64,000 nucleotides of DNA from Prevotella melaninogenica. GTDB taxonomy: Bacteria; Bacteroidota; Bacteroidia; Bacteroidales; Bacteroidaceae. Made by a program: the position numbers and the translations under genes. Under the pieces are notes generated by a model. It was not told where the DNA came from. It did no database searches and worked only from the letters and a program-made list of their open reading frames with translations. Numbering within the stretch: the stretch's first letter is position 1; every line of letters starts with the position of its first letter. This document shows positions 1 to 9,200 of this stretch, piece after piece. The stretch covers positions 1,890,178 through 1,954,177 of the forward strand of contig NZ_CP054011.1 of NCBI RefSeq assembly GCF_013267595.1, in the 5' to 3' direction.

Positions 1-96
1 GGATATGCTAAGGATGTACTCAATAAGCTTCCAATGGAGTTTGCGGTTGAGGCACAAAAACTACTCTCTGTAACACTTGAAGGAACGGTAGGATAA
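1..96 (+). CDS. sufB: SufB C-terminus (partial, cut by window edge)
   Basis: The reading frame is open from base 1 to a TAA at 94-96 and gives the last 31 residues of a protein ending [25 protein letters not shown]. That tail is the typical end of SufB, the Fe-S scaffold subunit of the SufBCD complex. The assignment rests on this short tail plus the following sufC, sufD and sufS on the same strand. The start lies outside the window. Fe-S assembly in the cytoplasm is the expected role. Confidence 0.85.
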   Translation, partial: GYAKDVLNKLPMEFAVEAQKLLSVTLEGTVG

Positions 97-114
97 TATA
101 ACTGAATATACAAC

Positions 115-519
115 ATGCGAAAGGTCATTCTTATCACGTCTGGCTTGCTGCTAACAACAATGCTTCAAGCCCAGTCATGGCAAATAAAGCCGTGGCAGAA
201 ATATTTGATTGATGAGCAAGTGAAGCAGGATACAGCGATTACATGCCAGTCTGTGATGGGGTTACCGTATACACCCAAGCCCTTTGACACTCGTCTCTAT
301 CGTACAGTTACGGGCTCGGAGATGATAGGTAACTTACCACCTTATAAGAAGAAATCAAAGTCTTTCTTTGGTAAAGATGCCTATTCGTCTTCGCTCCTTG
401 AAGAGCAAATAGAGCAAGAGAGAGTCGAAAAGATGGCTCGTGGTGAGTATCACTTCTCTGATTTCATATTCGATACGTTGTTAGATGTTGTTAATTCATT
501 TTTAGTGAAGGATAATTAA
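115..519 (+). CDS. small secreted protein of unknown function inside the suf operon
   Basis: A 134-residue protein lies 18 bp after sufB and ends 12 bp before sufC, so it is almost certainly co-transcribed with them. Residues 1-20 form a signal peptide ending LQA-QS. The mature part has no transmembrane segment, is rich in Lys, Tyr and Pro around residues 50-85 (PPYKKKSK) and has a charged helical stretch near 95-110 (EEQIEQERVEKMARGEY). I do not recognise a domain. Its location is odd because Suf proteins work in the cytoplasm while this protein looks exported. It could be a lineage-specific passenger; no function can be claimed. Confidence 0.75.
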   Translation: MRKVILITSGLLLTTMLQAQSWQIKPWQKYLIDEQVKQDTAITCQSVMGLPYTPKPFDTRLYRTVTGSEMIGNLPPYKKKSKSFFGKDAYSSSLLEEQIEQERVEKMARGEYHFSDFIFDTLLDVVNSFLVKDN

Positions 520-531
520 AGCAAAGATAAT

Positions 532-1290
532 ATGTTAGAAGTAAGAAACCTGCATGCAACCATCGCAGGTAAAGAAATATTAAGAGGCATCAACCTCACA
601 ATTAAAGATGGTGAGATTCATGCTATTATGGGTCCTAATGGCTCTGGTAAGTCAACACTGAGTGCAGTACTTACAGGTAATCCTCTCTATGAGGTAACTG
701 ATGGTATGGCATTGTTTAATGGCAAGAATCTCTTGGAGATGAAGCCTGAGGACCGCTCTCATGAGGGACTCTTCTTGTCTTTCCAGTATCCAGTAGAGAT
801 ACCTGGCGTAAGTATGACTAACTTCATGAAGGCTGCTATCAATGCAAAGCGTGCCTATGAGGGATTAGAGCCAATGAAGGCTGCAGAGTTTATGGCACTC
901 ATGCGTGAGAAGCGCCAGTTAGTTGGTATGGACTCAACACTCTCTCGCCGTAGTGTAAACGAGGGTTTCTCTGGTGGTGAGAAGAAGCGCAACGAGATTT
1001 TCCAAATGGCAATGTTGGAGCCAAAGCTTAGTATTCTTGATGAGACAGACTCTGGTCTTGACGTTGATGCTATGCGTATCGTGGCTGAGGGTGTAAATAA
1101 GATGCACAATGAAACGACTTCAGCTATTGTTATTACGCACTATGAACGTCTGTTAGATATGATTAAGCCAGATGTTATCCATGTGCTTTATAAGGGTCGT
1201 ATCGTGAAGACTGCAGGTCCTGAACTTGCAAAGGAGATAGAACAGCGCGGATATGATTGGATTAAGGAAGAGGTTGACGCAGAGGAATAA
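532..1290 (+). CDS. sufC: SufC, Fe-S cluster assembly ATPase
   Basis: This 252-residue cytoplasmic ABC-type ATPase powers the SufBCD scaffold complex. Walker A is GPNGSGKS at residues 34-41, the Q-loop region follows near FQYPVE (about 84-89), the signature is FSGGEKKR at 146-153 and Walker B is LSILDETDSGLD at 166-177. The length and the EKKRNE form of the signature are typical of SufC rather than of a transporter ATPase. No membrane partner is present. It sits 12 bp downstream of the small secreted unknown and 99 bp upstream of sufD. That 99-bp gap shows no promoter or terminator I can defend. Confidence 0.97.
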   Translation: MLEVRNLHATIAGKEILRGINLTIKDGEIHAIMGPNGSGKSTLSAVLTGNPLYEVTDGMALFNGKNLLEMKPEDRSHEGLFLSFQYPVEIPGVSMTNFMKAAINAKRAYEGLEPMKAAEFMALMREKRQLVGMDSTLSRRSVNEGFSGGEKKRNEIFQMAMLEPKLSILDETDSGLDVDAMRIVAEGVNKMHNETTSAIVITHYERLLDMIKPDVIHVLYKGRIVKTAGPELAKEIEQRGYDWIKEEVDAEE

Positions 1291-1389
1291 TCGGTGGCTT
1301 AAGAGTGTCTTGTAGTTCTAATAAAAATAGTATTACGAGTGGCATTAGTCCCGCTATCCTTTAGATAAAACCTCCAAAAAGAAATTACA

Positions 1390-2733
1390 ATGCAAAGCGA
1401 AAAACAATATATAGACCTCTATACAGAGGCGCAGCAACTCATCAAAGAGCATGCTGCACCTGTGCTCAATGAGGTACGCGATAAGGCTTTTGAAGACTTC
1501 CGTCGACAGGGCTTTCCTACCAAGAAGGTGGAACGCTATAAGTACACGGATATGCAGAAGCTCTTTGAACCTGATTATGGATTGAATCTCAACCGTCTTG
1601 AGATTCCTGTTAATCCTTATGATACCTTCAAGTGCGATGTTCCAAATCTCAGCACTTCTCTTTATTTCATAGTGAATGATCAGTTCTACAGTAAGTCACT
1701 TCCAAAGGCAAAGCTTAATGATGGTGTCATTGTTGACAGCTTGAATCATGTAGCAACTGAGCGTCCTGAGTTGGTTGCAAAGTATTATGGTCGTCTTGCC
1801 AATACTGAGGCTGATGCGATAACAGCTTTGAATACAATGCTTGCACAAGATGGTCTTTTTATCTATGTGCCTAAGAATGTACAGCTTGAGCGTACCATAC
1901 AAGTAATCAATATCCTTCGTTCAGATGTTGACTTGATGGTCAATCGTCGAGTACTCATTGTTCTTGAAGAAGGTGCTAAGGCGCAGTTCCTCTTCTGTGA
2001 TCATGCTGCTGACGACCGTAACTTCCTTGCTACACAGGTAATCGAAGCCTACGTAGGAGCGAATGCCAATCTTGAGTTGAACTGTCTTGAGGAAACGCAT
2101 GCAAAGAATGTACGCGTGTCGAATGTATATATCGAGCAGCAGCGTGATTCACGTGCAAGCCACAATGTCATTACATTGCATAATGGAGTTACTCGCAATA
2201 TGCTCGACCTTGTTTTCAAGGGAGAGGGTAGCGAATGTTTCTGTAATGGTTGTGTGATAGCTGATAAGAGTCAGCATGTTGACAACAATACGCTTATCGA
2301 CCATCAAGTACCTCATTGCACCAGTAACGAACTTTACAAGTACGTACTTGATGATAATGCAGTTGGTGCTTTCGCAGGTCGTGTGCTTGTTCGCAAGGGT
2401 GCGCAGAAGACGCTTTCACAGGAGAATAACCGTAACCTTTGTGCCAGCAAGACAGCCCGAATGTTCACCCAGCCAATGCTTGAGATTTATGCTGATGATG
2501 TTCAGTGTAATCATGGTTCAACAGTTGGACAACTTAATGATGCTGCGCTCTTCTACATGCAGCAGCGTGGTATTGATAAGAAAGAAGCAAAGCTCCTCCT
2601 TGAGTTTGCCTTTATCAATGAGGTAATTGATAAGATGGAGCTTGAACCATTGCGCGACCGTCTCCACCATTTGGTAGAGAAGCGTTTCCGTGGTGAGCTT
2701 GATAAGTGTGAAGGTTGCGATTTGTGTAAGTAA
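1390..2733 (+). CDS. sufD: SufD, Fe-S cluster assembly protein
   Basis: A 447-residue protein with the SufBD beta-helix core in the C-terminal two thirds (for example the AGRVLVRKGAQKTLSQENNRN stretch and LLEFAFINEVID near the end). SufD partners SufB and SufC in the scaffold complex and is needed for iron acquisition. The C-terminus carries a short Cys-rich tail (DKCEGCDLCK) with three Cys, which is not part of the canonical SufD core and might bind metal; that is inference. The gene is followed by a 9-bp minisatellite that fills the gap to sufS. Confidence 0.95.
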   Translation: MQSEKQYIDLYTEAQQLIKEHAAPVLNEVRDKAFEDFRRQGFPTKKVERYKYTDMQKLFEPDYGLNLNRLEIPVNPYDTFKCDVPNLSTSLYFIVNDQFYSKSLPKAKLNDGVIVDSLNHVATERPELVAKYYGRLANTEADAITALNTMLAQDGLFIYVPKNVQLERTIQVINILRSDVDLMVNRRVLIVLEEGAKAQFLFCDHAADDRNFLATQVIEAYVGANANLELNCLEETHAKNVRVSNVYIEQQRDSRASHNVITLHNGVTRNMLDLVFKGEGSECFCNGCVIADKSQHVDNNTLIDHQVPHCTSNELYKYVLDDNAVGAFAGRVLVRKGAQKTLSQENNRNLCASKTARMFTQPMLEIYADDVQCNHGSTVGQLNDAALFYMQQRGIDKKEAKLLLEFAFINEVIDKMELEPLRDRLHHLVEKRFRGELDKCEGCDLCK

Positions 2734-2739
2734 TTTGGT

Positions 2740-2810
2740 ATTAGGCTAATTGGGCTTATTAGCCTTATTAGCCCAATAAGCCCAATAAGCCTTATAAGCC
2801 CAAAAGCCCA
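2740..2810 (+). repeat. 9-bp minisatellite between sufD and sufS
   Basis: Starting 7 bp after the sufD stop there are seven consecutive 9-bp units of the type ATTAGCCnn or ATAAGCCnn (first two units in reverse-complement-like form ATTAGGCTA and ATTGGGCTT), then a shorter AAAGCCCAATAA. The array ends about 8 bp before the sufS start codon, so it occupies the ribosome-binding region. Because GGCTAAT and ATTAGCC units both occur, the transcript can fold into hairpins. Sister arrays lie at 27596-27644 and 49563-49616. Confidence 0.9.
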
Positions 2811-2817
2811 ATAAAAG

Positions 2818-4035
2818 ATGTACGATATTACGAAAGTTCGGGAATCCTTCCCAATTCTCTCCCGCACCGTCTATAGTAAACCCCTGATTTATCTTGACAA
2901 TGGTGCCACCACACAGAAACCGCTCTGTGTGTTGGATGCTATGCAGGAAGAATACCTCAATGTAAATGCCAATGTGCACCGTGGTGTACACTGGATGTCA
3001 CAACAGGCTACCGACTTGCACGAGGCAGCACGTGAGACAGTGCGGAAGTTTATCAATGCTCGTTCAACAACTGAGATTGTCTTCACACGTGGTACGACAG
3101 AGAGTTTGAATCTCGTTGCTTCCAGTTTTGTAGAAGGTTGTATGAAGGAGGGTGATGAAGTGATAGTTTCTACCATGGAGCATCACTCAAACATTGTGCC
3201 TTGGCAGTTGCAGGAACAGCGCAAGGGAATTGTGCTAAAGGTTATTCCAATGACCGATGAGGGTGAACTTCTGCTTGAAGAATACGAGAAACTCTTCACC
3301 GAACGTACAAAACTTGTTAGTGTAACGCAGGTCAGCAATGTTCTTGGCACCATCAATCCTGTAAAGAAGATGATTCGTATCGCCCATGAACACGGTGTGC
3401 CAGTAGTAGTGGATGGTGCGCAAAGCGTTCCTCACTTTGCCGTTGACGTGCAAGACTTAGATTGCGACTTCCTCGCTTTTAGTGGTCATAAGGTGTATGG
3501 TCCGACAGGTGTGGGCGTTCTTTATGGTAAAGAAGAGTGGCTCGACCGACTACCTCCATATCAAGGTGGTGGTGAGATGATAGAGCGTGTTAGCTTTGAG
3601 AAGACAACTTTCGAGCGCCCCCCTTTGAAGTTTGAGGCTGGAACACCTGATTATATTGCAACGCATGGACTTGCAACTGCCCTCGATTATGTTACTTCCT
3701 TGGGGATGGATAATATCCTTGCTCACGAGCAGGACCTCACACGTTATGCCCTTCAGCAGTTCCGTGAGATAGAGGGTATGCACATCTATGGACATCGTAA
3801 TGACAGCGGTGATGCCGTTATCAGCTTTAATGTCGGTGATATTCACCACATGGACCTTGGTACATTGCTCGACCAGTTAGGTATTGCTGTCCGTACAGGT
3901 CATCATTGTGCACAACCTTTGATGGATCGTCTTGGTATCCTTGGTACTGTTCGTGCCTCCTTCGGTTTGTATAACACTCGTGAAGAAGTGGATGCTTTGG
4001 TAGCAGGTATCAAGCGTATTGCAATGATGTTTTAA
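2818..4035 (+). CDS. sufS: SufS cysteine desulfurase
   Basis: A 405-residue PLP-dependent class V aminotransferase-fold enzyme that takes sulfur from cysteine to form a persulfide for Fe-S assembly. The PLP lysine is in AFSGHKVYGPTG (about residue 227), the catalytic cysteine is Cys364 in RTGHHCAQPL, and the N-terminus (YLDNGATTQKP) is typical. The RTGHHCAQP context is that of group II (SufS/CsdA) enzymes. No sufE or sufU gene is in this window, so the persulfide acceptor must be encoded elsewhere. A hairpin terminator follows at 4051-4098 and should end the suf operon. Confidence 0.97.
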   Translation: MYDITKVRESFPILSRTVYSKPLIYLDNGATTQKPLCVLDAMQEEYLNVNANVHRGVHWMSQQATDLHEAARETVRKFINARSTTEIVFTRGTTESLNLVASSFVEGCMKEGDEVIVSTMEHHSNIVPWQLQEQRKGIVLKVIPMTDEGELLLEEYEKLFTERTKLVSVTQVSNVLGTINPVKKMIRIAHEHGVPVVVDGAQSVPHFAVDVQDLDCDFLAFSGHKVYGPTGVGVLYGKEEWLDRLPPYQGGGEMIERVSFEKTTFERPPLKFEAGTPDYIATHGLATALDYVTSLGMDNILAHEQDLTRYALQQFREIEGMHIYGHRNDSGDAVISFNVGDIHHMDLGTLLDQLGIAVRTGHHCAQPLMDRLGILGTVRASFGLYNTREEVDALVAGIKRIAMMF

Positions 4036-4050
4036 GGAAATAAGTAGATT

Positions 4051-4098
4051 CAAACAGGCGTTTATATGCGTTTCATTACGCTTATGAACGCCTGTTTG
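4051..4098. terminator. hairpin between sufS and the opposing small gene
   Basis: The arms caaacaggcgttt and aacgcctgtttg pair with about 14 matches around a loop that itself contains gcg/cgc. It lies 15 bp after the sufS stop and 33 bp from the stop of the convergent gene 4131-4412. It lacks a long T run, so it may act as a bidirectional structural end rather than a classic intrinsic terminator. Confidence 0.7.
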
Positions 4099-4130
4099 CT
4101 TGCAGATATACAAGGTATATACCGAGGTCC

Positions 4131-4412
4131 TTATCCCTTCTTGCACTTATAAAGGCTGAAGACAAACCAAGTAAGGAAGACACCCTGCAATAGTAATGAT
4201 GAAACAATCGGGAATATAGTCAGAATTAAAGCCAACTGAGCTTGCGTGATATAGGAAGCCTGCTTGCTACTCACTTCCCGTTCGAGGACAGAGCTGTAAT
4301 AATTACGTAGCCACTCCACTGGAGTTTGGAACCATGCAGCTGCGTCTGTGAAGAAACGACTAAGCTCGTTGTATGATGCGTTACGCTCTGTAAGAATCAA
4401 TTCTTTTTTCAT
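4131..4412 (-). CDS. small membrane protein, unknown
   Basis: A 93-residue protein on the minus strand. The N-terminal 60 residues are soluble and charged (FFTDAAAWFQTPVEWLRNYY), and residues about 62-86 form one strong hydrophobic helix (LALILTIFPIVSSLLLQGVFLTWFVFSLY) followed by a positive tail KCKKG. This suggests a bitopic inner-membrane protein with a cytoplasmic Lys-rich C-terminus. I do not recognise the family. A -7 box (TACTTTTG on the minus strand, plus coordinates 4478-4485) lies 66 bp upstream of the start. It faces rnhB divergently. Confidence 0.65.
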   Translation of the reverse strand: MKKELILTERNASYNELSRFFTDAAAWFQTPVEWLRNYYSSVLEREVSSKQASYITQAQLALILTIFPIVSSLLLQGVFLTWFVFSLYKCKKG

Positions 4413-4469
4413 ATTCTTTGTTCTTTAATTGTTGCTATATATAAATGATGTGTAAAACATTCTTTGGTT

Positions 4470-4485
4470 TACGTTTGCAAAAGTA
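4470..4485. promoter_or_regulatory. back-to-back -7 boxes between 4131-4412 and rnhB
   Basis: The sequence TACGTTTGCAAAAGTA reads as TACGTTTG toward rnhB and as TACTTTTG toward the minus-strand gene. Both match the Bacteroidetes -7 consensus TAnnTTTG and together make a near-palindrome. No clear -33 TTG stands 20 bp upstream of either, so strength is uncertain. Confidence 0.5.
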
Positions 4486-4579
4486 GTTGTGTGTCGTGCA
4501 AGGAATGTTCACTCTTCAAAAAATATTTGTTATATAAGATTAAAACGAAAGGTTCTTTAACTTTTAAAACCTATTAGTT

Positions 4580-5182
4580 ATGCTGAAAAGTCATTATTAT
4601 GAAGGCCTAATAGAGGCTGGTTGCGACGAAGCAGGCAGAGGATGCCTTGCTGGAAGTGTCTATGCTGCAGCCGTTATCCTACCACCCGATTATCAGAATG
4701 AGTTGTTAAATGACTCAAAGAAGCTGACGGCAAAGAAGCGTTATGCACTTCGTGAAGAAATTGAGCGAGATGCTATTGCATGGGCAGTGGGTATCGTTAC
4801 GCCTGAAGAGATAGATAAGATAAATATTCTCAACGCCTCTTTCTTGGCTATGCATCGAGCGTTGGACCAGTTGAGTGTACGTCCAGAAGCGGTTATCGTT
4901 GATGGTAATCGTTTTAAGCCTTACCAAGATCTACCTTCAACAACCATAGTTAAAGGAGATGGGAAGTATCTTTCTATTGCAGCTGCCTCAATCCTTGCCA
5001 AGACTTATCGTGACGACTATATGCTCTCCTTGGCTGAGGAATATCCGCAGTACGACTGGCAGTCAAACATGGGTTATCCAACGAAGAAGCATCGTCAGGC
5101 TATTCTTGAATATGGTATTACACCTTATCATCGCAAAAGTTACAACCTGTTGGGTGATGGGCAACTCTCTTTTGACTTTTAA
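4580..5182 (+). CDS. rnhB: Ribonuclease HII
   Basis: A 200-residue RNase HII that cleaves the RNA strand of RNA-DNA hybrids and single ribonucleotides in DNA. The N-terminal [14 protein letters not shown] block (Asp16, Glu17), the VIVDGNRF aspartate near residue 110 and the [13 protein letters not shown] block supply the catalytic acidic residues. GYPTKKH near the C-terminus is also typical. Length agrees with the family. It appears monocistronic, with a leader of roughly 100 bp from the -7 box at 4470. Confidence 0.95.
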   Translation: MLKSHYYEGLIEAGCDEAGRGCLAGSVYAAAVILPPDYQNELLNDSKKLTAKKRYALREEIERDAIAWAVGIVTPEEIDKINILNASFLAMHRALDQLSVRPEAVIVDGNRFKPYQDLPSTTIVKGDGKYLSIAAASILAKTYRDDYMLSLAEEYPQYDWQSNMGYPTKKHRQAILEYGITPYHRKSYNLLGDGQLSFDF

Positions 5183-5227
5183 GCCTAATTGAGTATAAGT
5201 TTCTAAACTGGTATTGTAGTATAGTCA

Positions 5228-5297
5228 AGCACCTTGTCTATCATTGTAACGCAAGCATAGTGGACTAACATCAAGTTACAAAGACAGACAAGATGCT
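5228..5297. repeat. long imperfect hairpin downstream of rnhB
   Basis: Arms at 5228-5250 and 5275-5297 are inverted copies with 19 of 23 positions matching (agcaccttgtct... against ...agacaagatgct) and a 24-nt loop. It starts 45 bp after the rnhB stop. There is no T run. It may be a transcript-end stabilising structure or a decayed inverted-repeat element. Confidence 0.6.
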
Positions 5298-5629
5298 GAT
5301 AAGAACCTACAATCTGTTAGGTACCTATATTATAGTGGGGTTTGTCTTATGATTCAATTTGAGTGAAGTCTGTTTTTAACACCATCCTTCTCAAAGATTT
5401 GATTTGTAACTTTTCTTTACATACCTTCGATAGGATAACTTTACATTCTTTGTAGTTCTATCATTGTAAATGTAAGGTTAAGTTCTTATTATTTTATATA
5501 TTGTTTATGTTGTCTTGTAAACAATTCCCTAATAAAGATATTCTTTATACCTTATAATATGCTATAAGGATTCTTTCTTTCTGTTTTTGAACCTCAATCA
5601 GTCATTAGAGGCTAAACATATGTCGTTGC

Positions 5630-5686
5630 GCACATGTGGTGCGAAGGGTCAGCACCAACCGTGTTAAGTCTTAGCACCGATGGTGC
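5630..5686. repeat. 22-bp-period dyad array, copy A
   Basis: Three 13-bp units (GCACATGTGGTGC at 5630, GCACCAACCGTGT at 5652, GCACCGATGGTGC at 5674) start exactly 22 bp apart and are separated by 9-bp spacers (gaagggtca, taagtctta, with ggagtgcta after the last). Each unit is a dyad of the form GCAC-N5-GTGC. The same architecture recurs at 20682, 41500, 51051 and 63447. Confidence 0.9.
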
Positions 5687-6059
5687 GGAGTGCTAAACAC
5701 CTTGTAATATGTCAGTTGTCTGTGCGCAACTCATTATTAGAAAAGGCTTATTTTATTGTTAGTAAGCAGGTTTGTTAAGTTATTTTCGTCTTCTAAAAAT
5801 CGGGTGATATTGCTCGTTTGGAGTAATATTAATAATCGTTATAACGATTTAATGGTAGATTTAGCTTTAAAGTTACTTTATCTCTCTATACTTAATTATA
5901 TTTTAATCTTTAATAAGGAATGGAAGTGTAGTGCTTACAATATGCTGTTTTATGTGCCGTTATAAATAATAATTAATTTATTTTCATGCAATAATATGTC
6001 GTTTCGTAAAAATGAAACATTAATAAATGTGAAAATATTAATTAAAATTTCATTTTCAC

Positions 6060-6090
6060 TTGGAACTTTAAAAGCTGTACACTATCTTTG
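6060..6090 (+). promoter_or_regulatory. susC promoter
   Basis: TTG at 6060-6062 and TATCTTTG at 6083-6090 are spaced by 20 bp, the Bacteroidetes primary-sigma arrangement. The start site would be near 6095, giving a leader of about 107 nt before susC, long enough for post-transcriptional control. Confidence 0.8.
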
Positions 6091-6202
6091 TGAAGTGTTA
6101 AAAAATATCTGTACCCTGATTGTATGCAATTTGTAATACCTTACGTATTAATAGTGTGAGTCTGAAATAGTTTATTTATTATATTAATTAAAGAGAGAAT
6201 TT

Positions 6203-9200
6203 ATGGAAAAAAGACTAATGATGTTTTTAGTCGGCTTATTCCTAAGTTTAGGAACAGCCCTGGCGCAAACAGAGATTAGCGGAACTGTAGTCTCTACAGA
6301 TGATGGACAGCCTGTAGTAGGTGCGTCTATCCTCGTGTCTGGTACACAGACGGGTACTGTAACAGATGTTGATGGTAAGTTCCGTCTCTCAGCACCTGCA
6401 GGTGTTAAGTTGATTGTGTCTTATGTTGGAATGAAAACAAAGACTGTTACTGCAACAAACAACATGAAAGTGAGCTTAACCCCTGATGACAAGAACCTTG
6501 ATGAGGTCGTAATTGTTGCCTATGGTACTGCTAAGCGTCAATCAATTACGGGTTCTGTAGCTGTTGTAGACTCTAAGAAAATCTCCAATCGTATTAGTAC
6601 TACGGTAACGGGTGCATTGGAAGGTTCTGCCCCTGGTGTACAGGTAAATAACTCTTATGGCGAGCCTGGTACTACGCCAAAGATTCACATTCGTGGTGTG
6701 GGAACGTTAGTTAAAGATGCTGATCAGCCTCTTTATATCGTTGATGGTACTCCATTTGAAGGCAATATTGCTGAGTTAAATCCAAGCGACATCGAGTCTA
6801 TGTCTGTTTTGAAGGACGCTTCTTCTGCAGCGCTCTATGGTAACCGTGCGGCTAATGGCGTTGTCTTGATTACAACAAAGAAGGCTAAGTTTACTACTAA
6901 GCCAAACATTACTTTGAAGATGGATCAGGGTGTCTACAGACGTGGTATTGCAGAGTATGACCGTTTAGGTCCGAATGAGTGGATGGAGGCTTCTTGGAGG
7001 GCGATGAAGAATTATGCTCTCTCAGGTGGTATCGCTTCTACAGATGCTGCAGCTGGAACTTATGCAACCCAGCACTTGGTGCCTGATTATGTGAAGCGTA
7101 ATATCTATGATGGAGCCGATGATGCTCTCTTTGATGCAAATGGCAAGTTGACTGCTGCTATGCGTGCTGGTTATGATGATCTTGATTGGCAGAAGGCTGT
7201 TGAGCGCACTGGTCACCGTCAGGAATATAACCTCTCTGCAGCTGTAGCAAGTGATAAGTATAATATCTATTCTTCTGCTGGTTATCTGAATGAGCAGGGT
7301 TATACTTTGAACTCAGGCTATGAGCGTTTTACTGGTCGTATTAATACACAATATACAGCCAACAAGTGGCTCGAATTAGGTTTGAACCTCTCTGGTACTT
7401 CTTCTGTAAGAAGCTATAATTCAAGTGCTAAAGAAACTTTCTATGCTAATCCATTCTATGTAACTCGTTACATGGCTCCGGTTTATCCTGTTTATTTGCA
7501 TAATGCTGATGGTACTTATGCTTTGGATGCAAATGGTAACAAGCAGTATGATACTACGTCTGAGTATCTTGACAACCGTAACCTCCCTTATGAGATGACG
7601 ATGGATATGGACCGCACACGTAGAAACGTATTGGATGGTTTGTTGTATACAAAAATCAGTTTGCCATATGGTTTCTCTTTGACAGGAAAAGTAGACTTGA
7701 ACCATGCTAATGAAAATCGTCAGACCTATAACAACCCTGTTATCGGTGATGGTGCTTCTAACAATGGTCGTCTGACTGAGCGTTCTTACCAGTATATCTC
7801 CTACACAGGACAGGAACTCTTGAACTGGGATCATAACTTTGATCTTCACCATGTTGACGTTCTCCTCGGACATGAGAACTATAGCTGGAACAATAAATAT
7901 GCTCGTGTGATGAATACAAACGCAGCTATCGAAGGTTTGCGTGCGTTGAGTAACTTCGTATTAAACTCTGATACGGAAGGCTATTTTGAGGATTATAGAA
8001 CTGAGTCTTATCTTGGTCGTCTGCGTTACAACTATGATGAGAAGTACTTCTTTGACTTCTCTCTCCGTCGCGATGGTTCTTCTAAGTTCCATAAAGATAA
8101 GCGTTGGGGTAACTTCTTCTCTGCTGGTGTAAACTGGAACATTAAGAAAGAAAACTTCATGAAGGATGTGAAGTGGGTTGATGCTTTACGCGCTCGTGTT
8201 TCATATGGTGAGGTAGGTAACGATGCTGCTGTTAATTTCTATGGTTATCAGGCACTTTATTACATTACTAAGAATGGTGGTAACCCTGCTTTGGTACGTC
8301 AGAAGTTATCAGCTCTCGACTTGAAGTGGGAGACAACACAGACTTTCGACTTTGGCGTTGAGGGTACGCTCTTTGATCGTTTGAACTTCAGCTTGGGTTA
8401 TTTTGATAAGCGTTCTAAGGACTTGCTCTTCGAGGTTCGTTTCCCATTATCAGCAGGTTCTTTCTTCGCTAATGATGCTATTCAGAACCTTACACAGTAT
8501 CAGAATATCGGTACTATCTCTAACCGTGGCTTCGAAATCATGTTAGGTGGTGATGTTGTACGTTCTAAGGATTGGACATGGAACCTCTCTTTGGATGCTA
8601 CTACATTGAAGAATAAGGTGCTTAAGTTGCCTAAGGGTGAAGATATCTTGCATGGTCAGCAGAACTATTCTGAGGGTCACTCTGCTTATGAGTGGTACAC
8701 CTATCACTTTGTAGGTGTTGATCAGATGACGGGTAAGTCTCTCTATGATCTTGATCCAAAGCTGGAAGCTACTGCATCTGCTGCTGGTAATCTTGTTGAA
8801 ATCAATGGAACAAAGTACACGACATCTACTGCTCAGGCAATCCGTAAGTGGGCGGGTACGGCACTCCCTTCTGTTTATGGTTCATTCAGTTCTAACCTTC
8901 GTTGGAAGGACTTGAGCTTGTCTATGTTGATGACTTATAGCCTTGGTGGTAAGACCATGGACGGTTCTTATAGAGCTTTGATGTCTACTGGTTCGGCTTC
9001 ATCAGCATCTGCACTTCATAAGGATGCACTTAATTCTTGGAATGGTGTTCCTGCAGGTATGACAGCTACATCTGCTAATCGTATCGACCCTAATGGTACA
9101 CCTATCCTTGACTTCAACGGAAGTGTTGATAACAATGCGCTTAGTGACCGTTGGTTGACAAGTTCTTCTTATTTCATCATGAAGAATATCATGCTCACTT

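Larger units (their letters stand above)
5183..6059. other. gene-poor AT-rich intergenic region
   Basis: Between rnhB and the susC promoter there is no credible gene. A 69-codon open frame at 5756-5965 is AT-driven and has no ribosome-binding site or recognisable product. The stretch holds the hairpin at 5228-5297 and the 22-bp-period dyad array at 5630-5686; the rest shows nothing I can support. Confidence 0.7.

Noticed and set aside
5630..5686. Dyad arrays as CRISPR arrays
   Set aside because: The spacers are only 9 bp and are similar to each other, the repeats are 13 bp and variable inside, and no cas gene is present.
5756..5965. 69-codon open frame upstream of susC
   Set aside because: Composition is AT-driven, no ribosome-binding site or conserved feature is seen, and it lies in a repeat-bearing intergenic region.
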